This document shows, in pieces, positions 35,821 through 45,361 of a stretch of 64,000 bases of DNA. Source of the stretch: Candidatus Poribacteria bacterium (GTDB lineage Bacteria; Poribacteria; WGA-4E; JAJDTR01). The notes below the pieces were generated by a model that saw only the letters and a list, made by a program, of their open reading frames with translations, did not search any database and was not told where the DNA came from. Position 1 is the first letter of the stretch. Each line of letters opens with the position of its first letter. Location of the stretch: positions 1 to 64,000 of the forward strand of contig JAPPIK010000032.1 of NCBI GenBank assembly GCA_028820655.1, in the 5' to 3' direction. The translations under genes were made by a program, and so were the position numbers.

Positions 35821-36724
35821 CTAAGGGTCTGGTCGTGCTCTAATGGAGATGACTCAACCGCATTTTCTAGCATGCGCGTGGCTTCAAATCGCTGTGGCTC
35901 GTTTCCATCAGTCTTACACACATAAGTTTTGATGGAATTACCCTCGCGATTGGCGAAAGAGATACGTCTCCGCGATTTGTTAATGCCTCTTCATATTTGC
36001 GCACGTTATGATTGTCTATTAATGAACAATGACGATGTGTGAGGTTGGCCATGAAACCGCACTTAATCGCGTGGCAATCAAGCGACTGGATAATGAGTGC
36101 GATAGAACGTTCCACCGTTGGTTTGCGGGTACAACACTCTGATAGATGAAGCGGGCGCATTGTTCAAATGAACGATCAAGGACAAAGCAACTGACCGCTT
36201 AGTGTGTGCGTTAGCACGCCCGTAGAGATTCCGGTACGATAGACAACCCAAGTGGAACAGAAGAATGTCATTACCGCAAGGATGTGCAACTATTGGTTGC
36301 CACGATTATAATCACCGGGGATTGACGGCTCGACTGTATCATCGGTCAACCTCGATTTGTTATGTTAACGCATGTTGCTACCCATTCCCGTAGGTGGGGC
36401 TTCTAGCCCGACCCTTTTGAAGGATGCGTCGTAATCCGGGTTGATGTACGTTAAATCGACTGAATCTGCTCGCAGTAGATTGACAAATCCACTACGCTCC
36501 TGCGGATACGGCTTGGATATGTCTATCCAAACCGTTCAGGACTACAATTAACACTCGAAAAACCTCAAGTTCAACTATTAACAATAGGAGCAACTTGGGT
36601 TATGTTAACTGGCCGCTATGCCGTGAATATGTCTGCTTGGCAACGTTTCTAAAGTCATTCCGTCTGTTTTAAACGGACTCCTCCTCGAAATATCAACCGT
36701 TCCTCAATCTAACCTCTGCCCGAT
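35821..36724. other. Intergenic region with repeat copies
   Basis: Contains a degenerate copy of the GGGATC/GATCCC element at 36073-36112 and copy 2 of the 230-base repeat. I see no gene. Confidence 0.5.
36372..36602. repeat. 230-bp dispersed repeat, copy 2
   Basis: Partner of 34201-34430, same orientation. The hairpin at its start is less perfect here (GGTGGGGCTTCTAGCCCGACC), and it has a small insertion (CTACGCTCCTGCG) relative to copy 1. The sequence TGTACGTTAAATCGACTGAA is identical in both. Confidence 0.85.
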
Positions 36725-38389
36725 TTGCTATCTTCACGAACCCCTCCCTTGAAACGACTTCGGCTAGTCCACTTCCTAATTGTGATTGGGGTAGTAGCTG
36801 TCCTCACAACAGTTTTCCTAACCTATCGCCAAACTTCGCTACGGAAACCTGTTGAATCCCTGTTTACACTCCTTCCTGAAAATCCTATCTGCTTTGTAGG
36901 AGCAAAAAATCTCACGGGCGCCGTGGAGAAGTTCAGGCGCAGCCAATTTGGTCGGCGAGCCGCGCAGATACCGATTATCACTGAAATCCAAAAACGACGG
37001 TGGTGGCGGCAGATTGTTTTTCAGAAACAACTCTGGGAGCATGAGATGGGCGGTACGTTCGACTTCAATAAACTCAAGGGATTCTTTGGAAAGGAAGCAA
37101 TCCTGGCGCTATACCGCCGCGAGGGGGAGATTTCGTTTCTTCTGATAAGTGTGGTGGGAGCGAAGGAAAAGTTGGAGATCGCGGCAGTTACGGCGGCGGA
37201 TCCGCTTAATCCAAGTTTCAAGCGAATTCACGAAGATTACGGCGGATTTTCGATAAACACCATCACCGGCTATCCTCGCGAATTTAGTTATGCGTTCATC
37301 GGCGCGATCGGGCTGTTGGCGCTTGACCAATCTCTTATAGAGGACACAATTGACATTTATGCCAAGAAAACGAAAGGTTTCAGCGACCTTCACCCGATGC
37401 GCAAATCCCTACAAAGGCGATTCATGTCAGATGGTAGCACGGTCTTTGTTGATGTCCCTAGATTCTTAGATGCCTTTGAACCTATGGGCGAGCGTATTCC
37501 TTTCGCGGAGGAGATAGCAACGTGGACATTTAGTAATGGCTTCTGGAATGGCGTATTGCGCTCGCATCACCGGATTCAATGGAGATCGGAACAAGAACAC
37601 TACGGGCGTGAACCTGCGGCAGTGAACCCGAAACTCCTTTCAAACCTGCCCGGTAAATCCGCCGTGACGTACGTTGATCGAACCCTAAATCCTTCGAGAA
37701 TCTGGGAGTTCCTCAGTGCAAATTTACATGTCCGGCATCAGCAGAGTGACATGAATCTGACTCGACATATCGGCGAAGAGATCACATTTGCGCTCATTGA
37801 TACCGCGGCTGCGAGCGCGATAAAAGTGCCTTCAATCATTGCGGTGATTCCAATTACAAACCGATCGGGGCTGGAAGCGGACTTGACGAGAATGCAAGCA
37901 CAGCGAATTGTCGTTAACGGAAAGCAACTGCAATTTTCGAAAGCACAGACCTACCGTGGTGTAAATCTTCAGCCGGTTGAACTTCCATTGGGATTTATCT
38001 TCTCACTCAAAGGTGCTTATGCACTCATCAACGATTATTGGATCCTTAGCACAACCATACCCGGCTTGAAGTTCGTGATTGATAGCTCGATCGAGCAGAG
38101 CACGACCTTGGCGCAGATTGAGTTTCCCGAGCCGGTCAATCGTCCGCGAGATTGCCATCTACTCGTTCAGCCTGACATCCTGATTTCGGAGCTAAGAGGC
38201 TTGATGCCGATCCTCGGTTTGATAGCGCCCTTGGCGGGAAGTTCACTTGACCTCCGCTTGATCCGGCAGATTGTCGCTAACGGCTCCCCTCTCGAAACTC
38301 TCGGAGCGGTTTCGGTCGGTGTTGATTTCGAAAGTGGAGGAATGAGCGTGGAGGTGCAAGTGACAGAACCGGTGGATGATAGATCCTAG
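36725..38389 (+). CDS. Membrane-anchored exported protein of unknown function (DUF3352-like)
   Basis: 554 residues. One N-terminal membrane segment (LVHFLIVIGVVAVLTTVFLTY) after a basic stretch suggests an inner-membrane anchor with a large outside domain. LFTLLPENPICFVGAKNLTGAVEKF, FFGKEAILALY and GEEITFALIDTA resemble the repeated blocks of DUF3352-type proteins, which have no known activity. The start is TTG at 36725 or TTG at 36749; neither has a good ribosome site. It is monocistronic. I do not recognise a function. Confidence 0.7.
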   Translation: MLSSRTPPLKRLRLVHFLIVIGVVAVLTTVFLTYRQTSLRKPVESLFTLLPENPICFVGAKNLTGAVEKFRRSQFGRRAAQIPIITEIQKRRWWRQIVFQKQLWEHEMGGTFDFNKLKGFFGKEAILALYRREGEISFLLISVVGAKEKLEIAAVTAADPLNPSFKRIHEDYGGFSINTITGYPREFSYAFIGAIGLLALDQSLIEDTIDIYAKKTKGFSDLHPMRKSLQRRFMSDGSTVFVDVPRFLDAFEPMGERIPFAEEIATWTFSNGFWNGVLRSHHRIQWRSEQEHYGREPAAVNPKLLSNLPGKSAVTYVDRTLNPSRIWEFLSANLHVRHQQSDMNLTRHIGEEITFALIDTAAASAIKVPSIIAVIPITNRSGLEADLTRMQAQRIVVNGKQLQFSKAQTYRGVNLQPVELPLGFIFSLKGAYALINDYWILSTTIPGLKFVIDSSIEQSTTLAQIEFPEPVNRPRDCHLLVQPDILISELRGLMPILGLIAPLAGSSLDLRLIRQIVANGSPLETLGAVSVGVDFESGGMSVEVQVTEPVDDRS

Positions 38390-38447
38390 CGAAACTTCTG
38401 AATCCATTGGGTCATACCTGATTGCTCGCAATCACCATTCGGCTTCC

Positions 38448-39242
38448 TCAACCGGTGATTCTTTCCCGCCATTCGATAATCTTTTGCGCAACCGTCACCA
38501 CAGGCGCTGTCCAAATCTCCGTGCCGCGCTCCGCCAAATGCTTGCAAAGCTCACGGAAAGAGTCCGCCGGTAATGCCTCCCCATGAAAGAGCGGGGTAAA
38601 AGTGCCTTCCCGCTTAGGTTCTGTCTGCAATCCGTGAAGCGTCAAGATGAGCCAGCGTCCGCCATCGGTGCCGCTGTCAACCAAGCTGCGCAAATCCGAG
38701 CCAGACATCCACCCGGCAACAACGGACGAGGTTAGATAGTGAAGATCCGTCAATAGCGGATGATTCGCGGCCTCACCCAGCCCGCGCGCTGCGGGGAAGT
38801 GTTTGGCAATCATCGGTACATAACTCTGCCGGTTGATTCCTTCACCAACGTAGCTCTGATAACAGGGGTAGCAGAACGTACGAATTTGCTGCTCCGGGAT
38901 AAGTGTGTTCAACCGCCGTTCGGCTTCCAACACGTCTGCTTCAATATACTCCAAGCTGACATTCTCAAGGCATTTGTCGGTATTCCAGCCAAAATTACGG
39001 GTGCAGATGTGTTGAATCGTATGGTTGCCAATCTCGTGCCCGGCCAGTGCCGCGTTTCGCCATGGCAAATAGCGCTGCTCCCAATCATCTCCGCGAGGGT
39101 TAATATAAAATGTGCCTAACAAATTGTATTCTTCAAGGATTGGCATGGCTATATCCAGATGAGACGCGCTGCCATCGTCAAACGTCAATGAAACAGCAGC
39201 TTGACGATCATCCGACCAAGGGGAACTGTTGGAATGGGACAT
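38448..39242 (-). CDS. Polysaccharide deacetylase (NodB-like, CE4)
   Basis: 264 residues. LTFDDGS near the N-terminus provides the catalytic base and metal Asp, and HEIGNHTIQH has the two His metal ligands. GTFYINPRGDDW and RTFCYPCYQSY (a variant of the RxPY block) follow. ATG at 39240-39242 has GAAGGAA upstream; the frame extends 25 more codons without a homologous sequence. No signal peptide is evident, so it could act in the cytoplasm or on a sugar intermediate. By family it removes acetyl groups from polysaccharides or amidohydrolyses related substrates. Confidence 0.9.
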   Translation of the reverse strand: MSHSNSSPWSDDRQAAVSLTFDDGSASHLDIAMPILEEYNLLGTFYINPRGDDWEQRYLPWRNAALAGHEIGNHTIQHICTRNFGWNTDKCLENVSLEYIEADVLEAERRLNTLIPEQQIRTFCYPCYQSYVGEGINRQSYVPMIAKHFPAARGLGEAANHPLLTDLHYLTSSVVAGWMSGSDLRSLVDSGTDGGRWLILTLHGLQTEPKREGTFTPLFHGEALPADSFRELCKHLAERGTEIWTAPVVTVAQKIIEWRERITG

Positions 39243-39819
39243 TTTGTTTCCTTCAAATCTCGACGGAGTTTGATAATGCGGGTTTTCGGAAAATCTGTCC
39301 GGACTGCGGAGGGTCAACCGTAATCTGAGCTCGACTCAACAACGCTATAGTAGCACGGCTCATACCGTTTGACAACGCAATTCAGGTGTGACAACTGCCG
39401 GGTCTGCGCCCCCGGGGGAAACGCATCTGAATTTTCTATTTCACAAAAAAAGATATCGCGCCAAGTTTATGATGATTTTCTTAGGGACATAGGTTGGGTT
39501 GAACGGGAATCCGTTAAACAACAACTAATCCTAATGGAGTCTTCGAGTGTCCACTTTGTCTGAACGTGCCAAAATTTGAGTGAAACCCAACATTAATCGT
39601 ACGTTCTGACACTTTGAGAAATCCTCTATAATTAGATGCGTTTCCCCTGTCTGCGCCCTCGAAATTGATAGACAACATCCGATGATTTTGTTAGAATCTT
39701 TTGAACCGTAAGGATAATTTCACGGGTTGAATCCGACATTAGGTCAATCTTGCGCGTTCAAAGGGTTTGATCTTAATGCTTCACGGGTAGTCCGAAGATA
39801 AGGATAAGGGTTGGCTGAC
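39243..39819. other. Intergenic region, nothing recognised
   Basis: Divergent gap between the deacetylase and deoC. A TATAAT-like box lies near 39627 and the ribosome-site region AGGATAAGGG just before 39820. The frame at 39369-39563 has no family resemblance. Confidence 0.4.
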
Positions 39820-40584
39820 ATGAGTGACAAGCTGGTTTTGGTTGATGATTTGACCGCAACACAAATTGCCTCCATTTGCGATCATTCTATTTTGGAAACT
39901 TACACCTCGTTTCTGGGGAGGGGGGAAGATCCGAGACGATTACGAGAGCATAGTCTCATTGATTTCCTTGACACGACGATACAGAGTGAACGCGCACCGT
40001 ATGCCATCTGCGTGCTTCCGGAATGCGTCCCGACGCTGGTTGAATTCCTAGATGAGCATGACCGAAATGAGATCAAGGTTGCTTCGGCGATATACTTCCC
40101 TTACGGTTCCGTCGCCACGGAGCTTAAAGTGAGTGAAACGAGAGCGGTTACGGCTTATGGGGCGGCAGAGATTGATGTCGTCCTAAATTACGAAGCTTTT
40201 ACCTCTGGGGACATTGATACCGCGCGAGATGATGCAAAGGCGGTCGCCGATGCGGCGCACGAAAATGGAGCGCTCGCCAAACTAATTATTGAAACGTGCC
40301 TACTCGCCCACGATCAGCTTAAAGCGGCTTGCGATTTGGCGGATGAAGCCGGCGCCGATTTCGTGAAAACGTCTACCGGTGCCTGGTCTTATGGTGCAAC
40401 AATTGCGGATATGATCCTCATTAGGGAGTATTTTTCGGGTGGGGTAAAGATCTCCGGTGCCGGTGTAGGGCCTCGGAATATTCGCGATTTATTGCGAGCG
40501 TCGGCGGGTAGGGTAGACGGCTACATCGATCTGAATCCGGCAAGGATTAGAATCGGCGAAGGCGGATTGATACATAGTTTGTGA
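39820..40584 (+). CDS. deoC: Deoxyribose-phosphate aldolase (DeoC)
   Basis: Class-I aldolase of about 254 residues that splits 2-deoxy-D-ribose-5-phosphate into glyceraldehyde-3-phosphate and acetaldehyde. Lys183 in FVKTSTGAW is the Schiff-base Lys, Lys210 in VKISGAG the second active-site Lys, and EIDVVLNY holds the Asp. ASAIYFPYGS replaces the more usual VCVFPxG block. ATG at 39820 follows AGGATAAGGG; TTG at 39811 is the longer alternative. It begins a plus-strand run with an SDR, a sulfatase and an Ldh2-type dehydrogenase. Related DeoC/LacD-fold aldolases act on other sugars, so the substrate may differ. Confidence 0.88.
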   Translation: MSDKLVLVDDLTATQIASICDHSILETYTSFLGRGEDPRRLREHSLIDFLDTTIQSERAPYAICVLPECVPTLVEFLDEHDRNEIKVASAIYFPYGSVATELKVSETRAVTAYGAAEIDVVLNYEAFTSGDIDTARDDAKAVADAAHENGALAKLIIETCLLAHDQLKAACDLADEAGADFVKTSTGAWSYGATIADMILIREYFSGGVKISGAGVGPRNIRDLLRASAGRVDGYIDLNPARIRIGEGGLIHSL

Positions 40585-40602
40585 TAGTCTACAGCAACAA
40601 TT

Positions 40603-41388
40603 ATGGATGAGGGTGCAGGTGAAATGGGTGGAAATTTCGATGATAAAGTCGCATTGGTAACCGGCGGCGGCTCTGGGCTCGGTCGGTCAAGCGCGTTGGC
40701 TTTTGCACGAGACGGCGCCAGAGTGGTTGTCTCCGATGTCAACATGGATATTGGTGAAGAGACAGTGCGCATGATCCAAGACGCAAATGGAGAGTGCATC
40801 CTCCTGCAAGCTGATATGTTGGAGGCAACCGATATAGAGGAGATGATGGGCAAAGCCGTCGATGCCTACGGACGGCTTGATTACGCCTTTAACAGCGCGG
40901 GCGTGGGTCCTGCGATAAGTGCTCGAGTTGACGAGTGTTCAATTGACGATTGGGATCGTGTCGTAAGCATAAATCTCAGAAGCGTATTTCTATGTATGAA
41001 ATATGAACTGCGACAGATGCTCAAGCAGGGAAGCGGCGTGATTGTCAATGTAGCTTCGATTTACGGGTTGGTCGGTCACGAAGGCGGGGGATCCTCTTAC
41101 ACGGCAAGCAAACACGCCGTCGTCGGCTTAACAAAGTCCGCTGCGCTAGAATATGCGAAAGAGGGAATTCGGGTCAATGCCGTGTGCCCCGGCTATACTC
41201 GTACACCGCTCATCCAGGGGTTGCTTGACAATCCGGAAAAGTCGGCGGAAGTGGCGTCGTGGCACCCCATGGGACGTTTCGGATTGCCGGAGGAGATTTC
41301 CGAGGTTGTGGTGTGGTTATGCTCGGATGCCGCGTCGTTCATCACCGGGCACGCATTGGCGGTGGATGGCGGGTTTGTAGCGCAGTAG
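40603..41388 (+). CDS. Short-chain dehydrogenase/reductase
   Basis: 261 residues, classical SDR. TGGGSGLG is the cofactor motif, NSAGV the structural motif, VASIYG supplies the Ser and YTASK the Tyr and Lys of the catalytic triad. SDVN after the second strand has an Asp, favouring NAD. It ends HALAVDGGFVAQ, as most FabG-like enzymes do. It starts 18 bases after deoC, at ATG 40603 or ATG 40624. Located with DeoC, a sulfatase and an Ldh2-type dehydrogenase, it probably oxidises a sugar or sugar acid. Confidence 0.92.
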   Translation: MDEGAGEMGGNFDDKVALVTGGGSGLGRSSALAFARDGARVVVSDVNMDIGEETVRMIQDANGECILLQADMLEATDIEEMMGKAVDAYGRLDYAFNSAGVGPAISARVDECSIDDWDRVVSINLRSVFLCMKYELRQMLKQGSGVIVNVASIYGLVGHEGGGSSYTASKHAVVGLTKSAALEYAKEGIRVNAVCPGYTRTPLIQGLLDNPEKSAEVASWHPMGRFGLPEEISEVVVWLCSDAASFITGHALAVDGGFVAQ

Positions 41389-41461
41389 ACGTATTTCGAT
41401 CTTCGCCGCGTGAATTCGCTCGGTTAATATAGTTCAACCCGTATAGGAAGGAAGCATCCAA

Positions 41462-42751
41462 ATGAAGAAACCCAATATCCTCCTGTTAATGTCGGACCAA
41501 CAGCGTTGGGACAGTCTTGGATGTAACGGCAATTCGTTTGTTTCATCACCCCACATCGATCGCCTGGCGGCGGAGGGAGTGCGTTGCGAGAATAGCTTCA
41601 CCCCTTGGCCCGTTTGTACACCCGCGAGAGCGACGATGTGGACAGGCGTGTACCCGCATCAGCATAAGTTGAAGTTCAATTCTTATCGGATGACCAATCT
41701 GTTTGAGGATGTCTCGTACGAGCGGCGCACGGTATTCGACGCACTGAAGGAAGCTGACTACACGACCGCATATTTTGGCAAATGGCATCTGGGAGACGAC
41801 GCGCCGCCCATGTTCGATGTATGGGAGGGATTCAACTCGCTTGGGGGGCATTGGGTTGACGGACGAAAGGATGGCGTTTATAAACCCGACCTGCAGACAA
41901 ACCAACTCATCAGATTCTTGGAGCAGCAAGCGAACGCCGGGAAACCGTTCATCGCGGTGAACGGTTTTTATCCGCCCCACGACCCTTATACGGCGCCGAA
42001 GCGGTTCTATGAGCCTTACCGGGGCAAGGGAGTTCCGTTTGCCGGGTACTACGCAGCCGTAAGTGCGCTTGACCACAACGTTGGGCGGACAATGGAAACG
42101 TTAGACAGGCTGGGTCTGCGAGACGACACCATAGTGGTATATTTCTCCGATCACGGGGACACGTTCCGATACCGCGAAGGTTGGATGTACAAGTTTGTCT
42201 GCCATGAAGACGCTATCAAGGTGCCGTTCATAGTGAACTGTCCGGCGAGAATACGGCGCGGAGCGACACTTGATTCGATGATTGGGTTGCAAGATCTGAT
42301 GCCTACCATTCTGGATTGGGCGGGTTTGGATATTCCTGACCACTTGCACGGCCAGAGTTTAGTCCCGCTGCTCGCAGGGGAATCTGTGGACTGGCGTGAG
42401 GCTTACTATGTACAAAATATCCTGTTCCAAGACAACGTGGAGCAGCGGTGTATCCGCACGAAGGAGTGGAAGTTGATACTCAGCGATAGGCCTCGAACGG
42501 TTAGAGGCTATTCCTCTCCTAACCACCTGTTTGACTTGGTGAATGATCCGGAGGAGGAACTGGACCTTTACGACGCCCCGTACGAAGACCAACATAATCA
42601 GTATGGACATTATCCGCCATTTACGGACTTAATTGTGGAATTGGCGCAATCACTTAGAAAACATGCAGAGGAGATCGGGGACACTTTCGGGTGCGATGTG
42701 GCTGACAACTGTCTGATTGAGATGAAACATCGATCAACGCGCAACGCATGA
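41462..42751 (+). CDS. Sulfatase (alkaline phosphatase superfamily)
   Basis: 429 residues, type-I sulfatase. C52-T-P-A-R56 is the formylglycine motif (CxPxR), and a GTG/TWTGVYPH block follows. SDQQRWDSLG supplies the N-terminal Asp metal ligand, and FSDHGD the later Asp-His. Such sulfatases hydrolyse sulfate esters of choline, aryl compounds or sulfated polysaccharides. A separate formylglycine-generating enzyme is needed, and none is in this window. There is no signal peptide, so it may act in the cytoplasm on an imported sulfated compound. ATG at 41462 follows AGGAAGG. Confidence 0.93.
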   Translation: MKKPNILLLMSDQQRWDSLGCNGNSFVSSPHIDRLAAEGVRCENSFTPWPVCTPARATMWTGVYPHQHKLKFNSYRMTNLFEDVSYERRTVFDALKEADYTTAYFGKWHLGDDAPPMFDVWEGFNSLGGHWVDGRKDGVYKPDLQTNQLIRFLEQQANAGKPFIAVNGFYPPHDPYTAPKRFYEPYRGKGVPFAGYYAAVSALDHNVGRTMETLDRLGLRDDTIVVYFSDHGDTFRYREGWMYKFVCHEDAIKVPFIVNCPARIRRGATLDSMIGLQDLMPTILDWAGLDIPDHLHGQSLVPLLAGESVDWREAYYVQNILFQDNVEQRCIRTKEWKLILSDRPRTVRGYSSPNHLFDLVNDPEEELDLYDAPYEDQHNQYGHYPPFTDLIVELAQSLRKHAEEIGDTFGCDVADNCLIEMKHRSTRNA

Positions 42752-42799
42752 GTCACCCGGGTTTCTATCATGATTTCTCGGATTCGATAGGAGTAGCGA

Positions 42800-43834
42800 A
42801 TGGCAACAGTTTATCGAATTAAAGCAGAAAAGCTCAGGGGTTTTACCGCGCGACTCTGCGAGGCACTTGGTACGCCGAGCGAAATTGCGGACGTTGAAGC
42901 GGAAATCCTCGTCAACGCCGATCTGAGAGGGCATACCTCACATGGAGTTTACCAATTTCCTAACTACATTAAAGGCGTAGAAGGCAAGTCCCTCATTCCC
43001 GATGCCGTTCCCGAGGTTGTAAACGATTCACCGTCTGCCGCACTCGTGGATGCGCGCAACGGCTGGGGACATTACTCCGCTCGTCGGGCGATGGAACTCG
43101 CCATAGACAAGGCAGACGAAACGGGCGTTGGCGCGATAAGTCTGGCGAGCGCGAATCACATTGGCAGGCTGGGAGAATACTGCGAACAAGCCGCTGACGC
43201 GGGATTTATAAGTTTCGTGACGTTCGGTGTTGGTGGACGAAGTGCTGGCGTTGCGACTCCGTTTGGTGGGGCCGAGGCGGTGCTCAGCAGCAATCCCATC
43301 GCCTTCGGTGTGCCCGCGGCGGATGGCAGACACCTCATTTCGGATTTCGCGACAACCATGCTCGCCAATGCCAAGATAAACATCTATCGGATCAAGGGGC
43401 AGGAACTTCCACCGGGTTGTATTGTGGACAAAGACGGAAGGCCGAGCACCGATCCGAATGATTTCAATGCCGGCGGCAAGAGCCTCGTTTTTGGCGGGTA
43501 CAAAGGATATGCATTTTCTCTATTGACATGCCTGCTGGCTGGACTAAACGGGGTTTTTGACGCTGATAGATCGGAGATGTTCGGTAGTTTCTTTTTGGCG
43601 ATCAAAGTAGGTGCATTCATGCCCGCTGATTCTTATGGTCGAAATGCCGCGAGTTTTCTTGATTTCATGCGAGATGTTACGCCCGCGCCGGGATTTTCGG
43701 AGGTGCTTGTGGCTGGGGACATGGAGCGCCGCAAGACCGAGGAGCAGATGGCTGAAGGAATCGAGTTGCCGGAAGAGGTGATGAACCGCCTCCAAGCTTG
43801 TGGCGAGAAATTCGGCGTTGATGAGATCTTGTAA
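42800..43834 (+). CDS. Ldh2/malate-type NAD(P)-dependent dehydrogenase
   Basis: 344 residues of the Ldh2/YlbC/DpkA superfamily, which reduces 2-keto acids with NAD(P)H. GHTSHGVYQFPNYI is the typical catalytic His region. AISLASANHIGRLGEYCEQAAD is another signature segment with the conserved His, and SSNPIAFGVPAADGRHLISDFATT the cofactor block. Substrates include malate, lactate, 2,3-diketogulonate and ureidoglycolate. It starts 48 bases after the sulfatase, preceded by TAGGAG, so all four genes from deoC could share a transcript. Confidence 0.92.
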   Translation: MATVYRIKAEKLRGFTARLCEALGTPSEIADVEAEILVNADLRGHTSHGVYQFPNYIKGVEGKSLIPDAVPEVVNDSPSAALVDARNGWGHYSARRAMELAIDKADETGVGAISLASANHIGRLGEYCEQAADAGFISFVTFGVGGRSAGVATPFGGAEAVLSSNPIAFGVPAADGRHLISDFATTMLANAKINIYRIKGQELPPGCIVDKDGRPSTDPNDFNAGGKSLVFGGYKGYAFSLLTCLLAGLNGVFDADRSEMFGSFFLAIKVGAFMPADSYGRNAASFLDFMRDVTPAPGFSEVLVAGDMERRKTEEQMAEGIELPEEVMNRLQACGEKFGVDEIL

Positions 43835-43895
43835 CAAGACTGAAACCTATACCGATTGTAGTTAATTGTCGTGTGATTTTTCAGATGGGGGCGAA

Positions 43896-44228
43896 GTGAA
43901 GAACGAACCGAAAAAGCACATACTTGACGACCTTCTGTCTCAGTATGAGAATGTACGCATAGGTCAAATGTTTGGCTATCCGGCATATTATGTGGGCCGA
44001 TCCATGTTTGCTTGTTTGTACGAGGGGAAGGTTGGGTTAAAGCTGCCCGATAAGACAGCGAGCGAGGCGAGGACTAAAGAAGGAATATCCGATTTTCAGC
44101 CATACGGAAAACCAAAAATGCGGGAATGGGTTCAGTTTGATTTTGATTCGGAAGAGGAGCTGCGACGGTACATGGACCTCATAGACGCCGCGATATGGTA
44201 TGCAGAAACGAGAAAAAGGGAGAAATAA
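43896..44228 (+). CDS. TfoX N-terminal-domain-like protein
   Basis: About 110 residues. RIGQMFGYPAYYVGRSMFACLYEGKVGLKLPD matches the pattern of TfoX/Sxy N-terminal domains (MFG..., F-A-x-x-x-x-x-L-x-L-K). GKPKMREWVQF is the later conserved block. The family includes competence regulators, but most single-domain members have no known role. I chose GTG at 43896 with GGGGGCGA upstream; the longer TTG start at 43866 lacks a ribosome site. It is 61 bases past the Ldh2-type gene. Confidence 0.7.
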   Translation: MKNEPKKHILDDLLSQYENVRIGQMFGYPAYYVGRSMFACLYEGKVGLKLPDKTASEARTKEGISDFQPYGKPKMREWVQFDFDSEEELRRYMDLIDAAIWYAETRKREK

Positions 44229-44570
44229 AGGGCTTCCATGAGAAGATTTTGGTTAGCGGTTGTTGCCTCGGGTGCCTGGATGAACCTTTCCGAGTTTACC
44301 CGAAACGAGTTCGTAATTAGGCATGTGTGGGATAAAGGATTTGAGGAGATGGAATTGTCTTTTCCGTCGGTGAAGAGTCGGTTGCTTTAATCTTGTCAGA
44401 AAAATTGGCTTTATATATTCCTCATTAAGCACGGATTCCACAAGGGCATAGTATATTTCTCATGCCTGACTGATAATTGCGGCCTTGACAATCCTTCCCT
44501 AGGGTATCAAAGAATCGAGATGCGCTATTGAAGAGATTGAGTGGTTTTTGTGATAACGCTTTGGGTGGTA

Positions 44571-44801
44571 TTATCCTTCAGATTCTTCTCCGCATGGTGT
44601 GAATTGAACCACTTCAAGAACTCTTCGAAGTCGAGCGGTAACTGGATCGTAGCCATAGTTAATCTGCCGCATCAATTCAACGGCTTGCAAGCGTTCCTGT
44701 GGCGTTTTGGCGTGCCAATATTCCTTGTCGTCCGGTTCTTCCAAAGTTGATGCCACTGAAAGGGCGCTCCTGTCCATTTTGAAGGAATCTATTGTATTCA
44801 T
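44571..44801 (-). CDS. Small conserved hypothetical protein
   Basis: 76 residues. DDKEYWHAKTPQERLQAVELMRQINYGYDPVTARLRRVLEVVQ is a pattern I know from many bacteria, where a small protein of this kind precedes a nucleotidyltransferase-like gene. No such partner is seen downstream (44229-44570), so this is an orphan or its partner has been lost. The start at ATG 44799-44801 has no clear ribosome site. It may be an antitoxin-like component; that is inference only. Confidence 0.55.
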   Translation of the reverse strand: MNTIDSFKMDRSALSVASTLEEPDDKEYWHAKTPQERLQAVELMRQINYGYDPVTARLRRVLEVVQFTPCGEESEG

Positions 44802-44917
44802 TTGTTGTAACTGTTTAGCTCCTTGATTTCTGGGGTGAGTGCTATGAATCTAGACGGTCTTTTTTGCCATTTTCTAGGCGCACCTAGTATGGATGTCCAT
44901 TTTTTCGGTTTGTAGTA

Positions 44918-44956
44918 GGAATCAAGCGAGTGAATAGCGAGTGCGATAGAGATCCC
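44918..44956 (+). repeat. GGGATC/GATCCC element, copy at 44.9 kb
   Basis: 39 bases from GGAATC to GATCCC with the core AGCGAGTGCGATAGA, matching the cores at 18205 and 18290 in length and orientation. The left end has one change (GGAATC instead of GGGATC). Confidence 0.75.
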
Positions 44957-45324
44957 ATTCATTGCCCGTCCTATGGCTCTAGGGGTTTTACTGACCACTA
45001 ATCACTAGCCACTAAACACTTACCATTTGTTTGTCCCTTACTTTCTGAAAACTCTAATCTGGTCACGGCGAGGAATTTCCGAATACAATACGAAGCCGCT
45101 CCAAGCTTCCTTGTGGGTATGAAATCTCAAGAGCATTGCATATAGATAGATCTGCCGTATAGTCTTCCAGATTATCAAGCGAATTGCCGACAGATGGTAA
45201 TCCAAGTGTCTTCTATTCCTTGACTGATGCCTTGATCGCAGTCATGCCCGAACACGGAGTGTGTTTTGGGATTTCATCGTTCAGTATATCCAACCTCCAC
45301 TAACCAAGCCACTTTATTTTTACA

Positions 45325-45353
45325 TTGACAACTTAACACATATATAGTATAAT
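45325..45353 (+). promoter_or_regulatory. Consensus sigma-70 promoter without a protein gene
   Basis: TTGACA (45325-45330), exactly 17 bases, then TATAAT (45348-45353), a perfect match to both boxes. A transcript would start near 45360 and run through the 31-base direct repeat and the 13-bp hairpin (45398-45429). No ribosome site plus open frame follows on the plus strand within 1 kb, so a small RNA is a fair hypothesis. Confidence 0.65.
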
Positions 45354-45361
45354 TCAGCCGG

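Noticed and set aside
44253-44441. 62-residue minus-strand frame as the missing partner of the small protein
   Set aside because: It shows no nucleotidyltransferase motif and no ribosome site.
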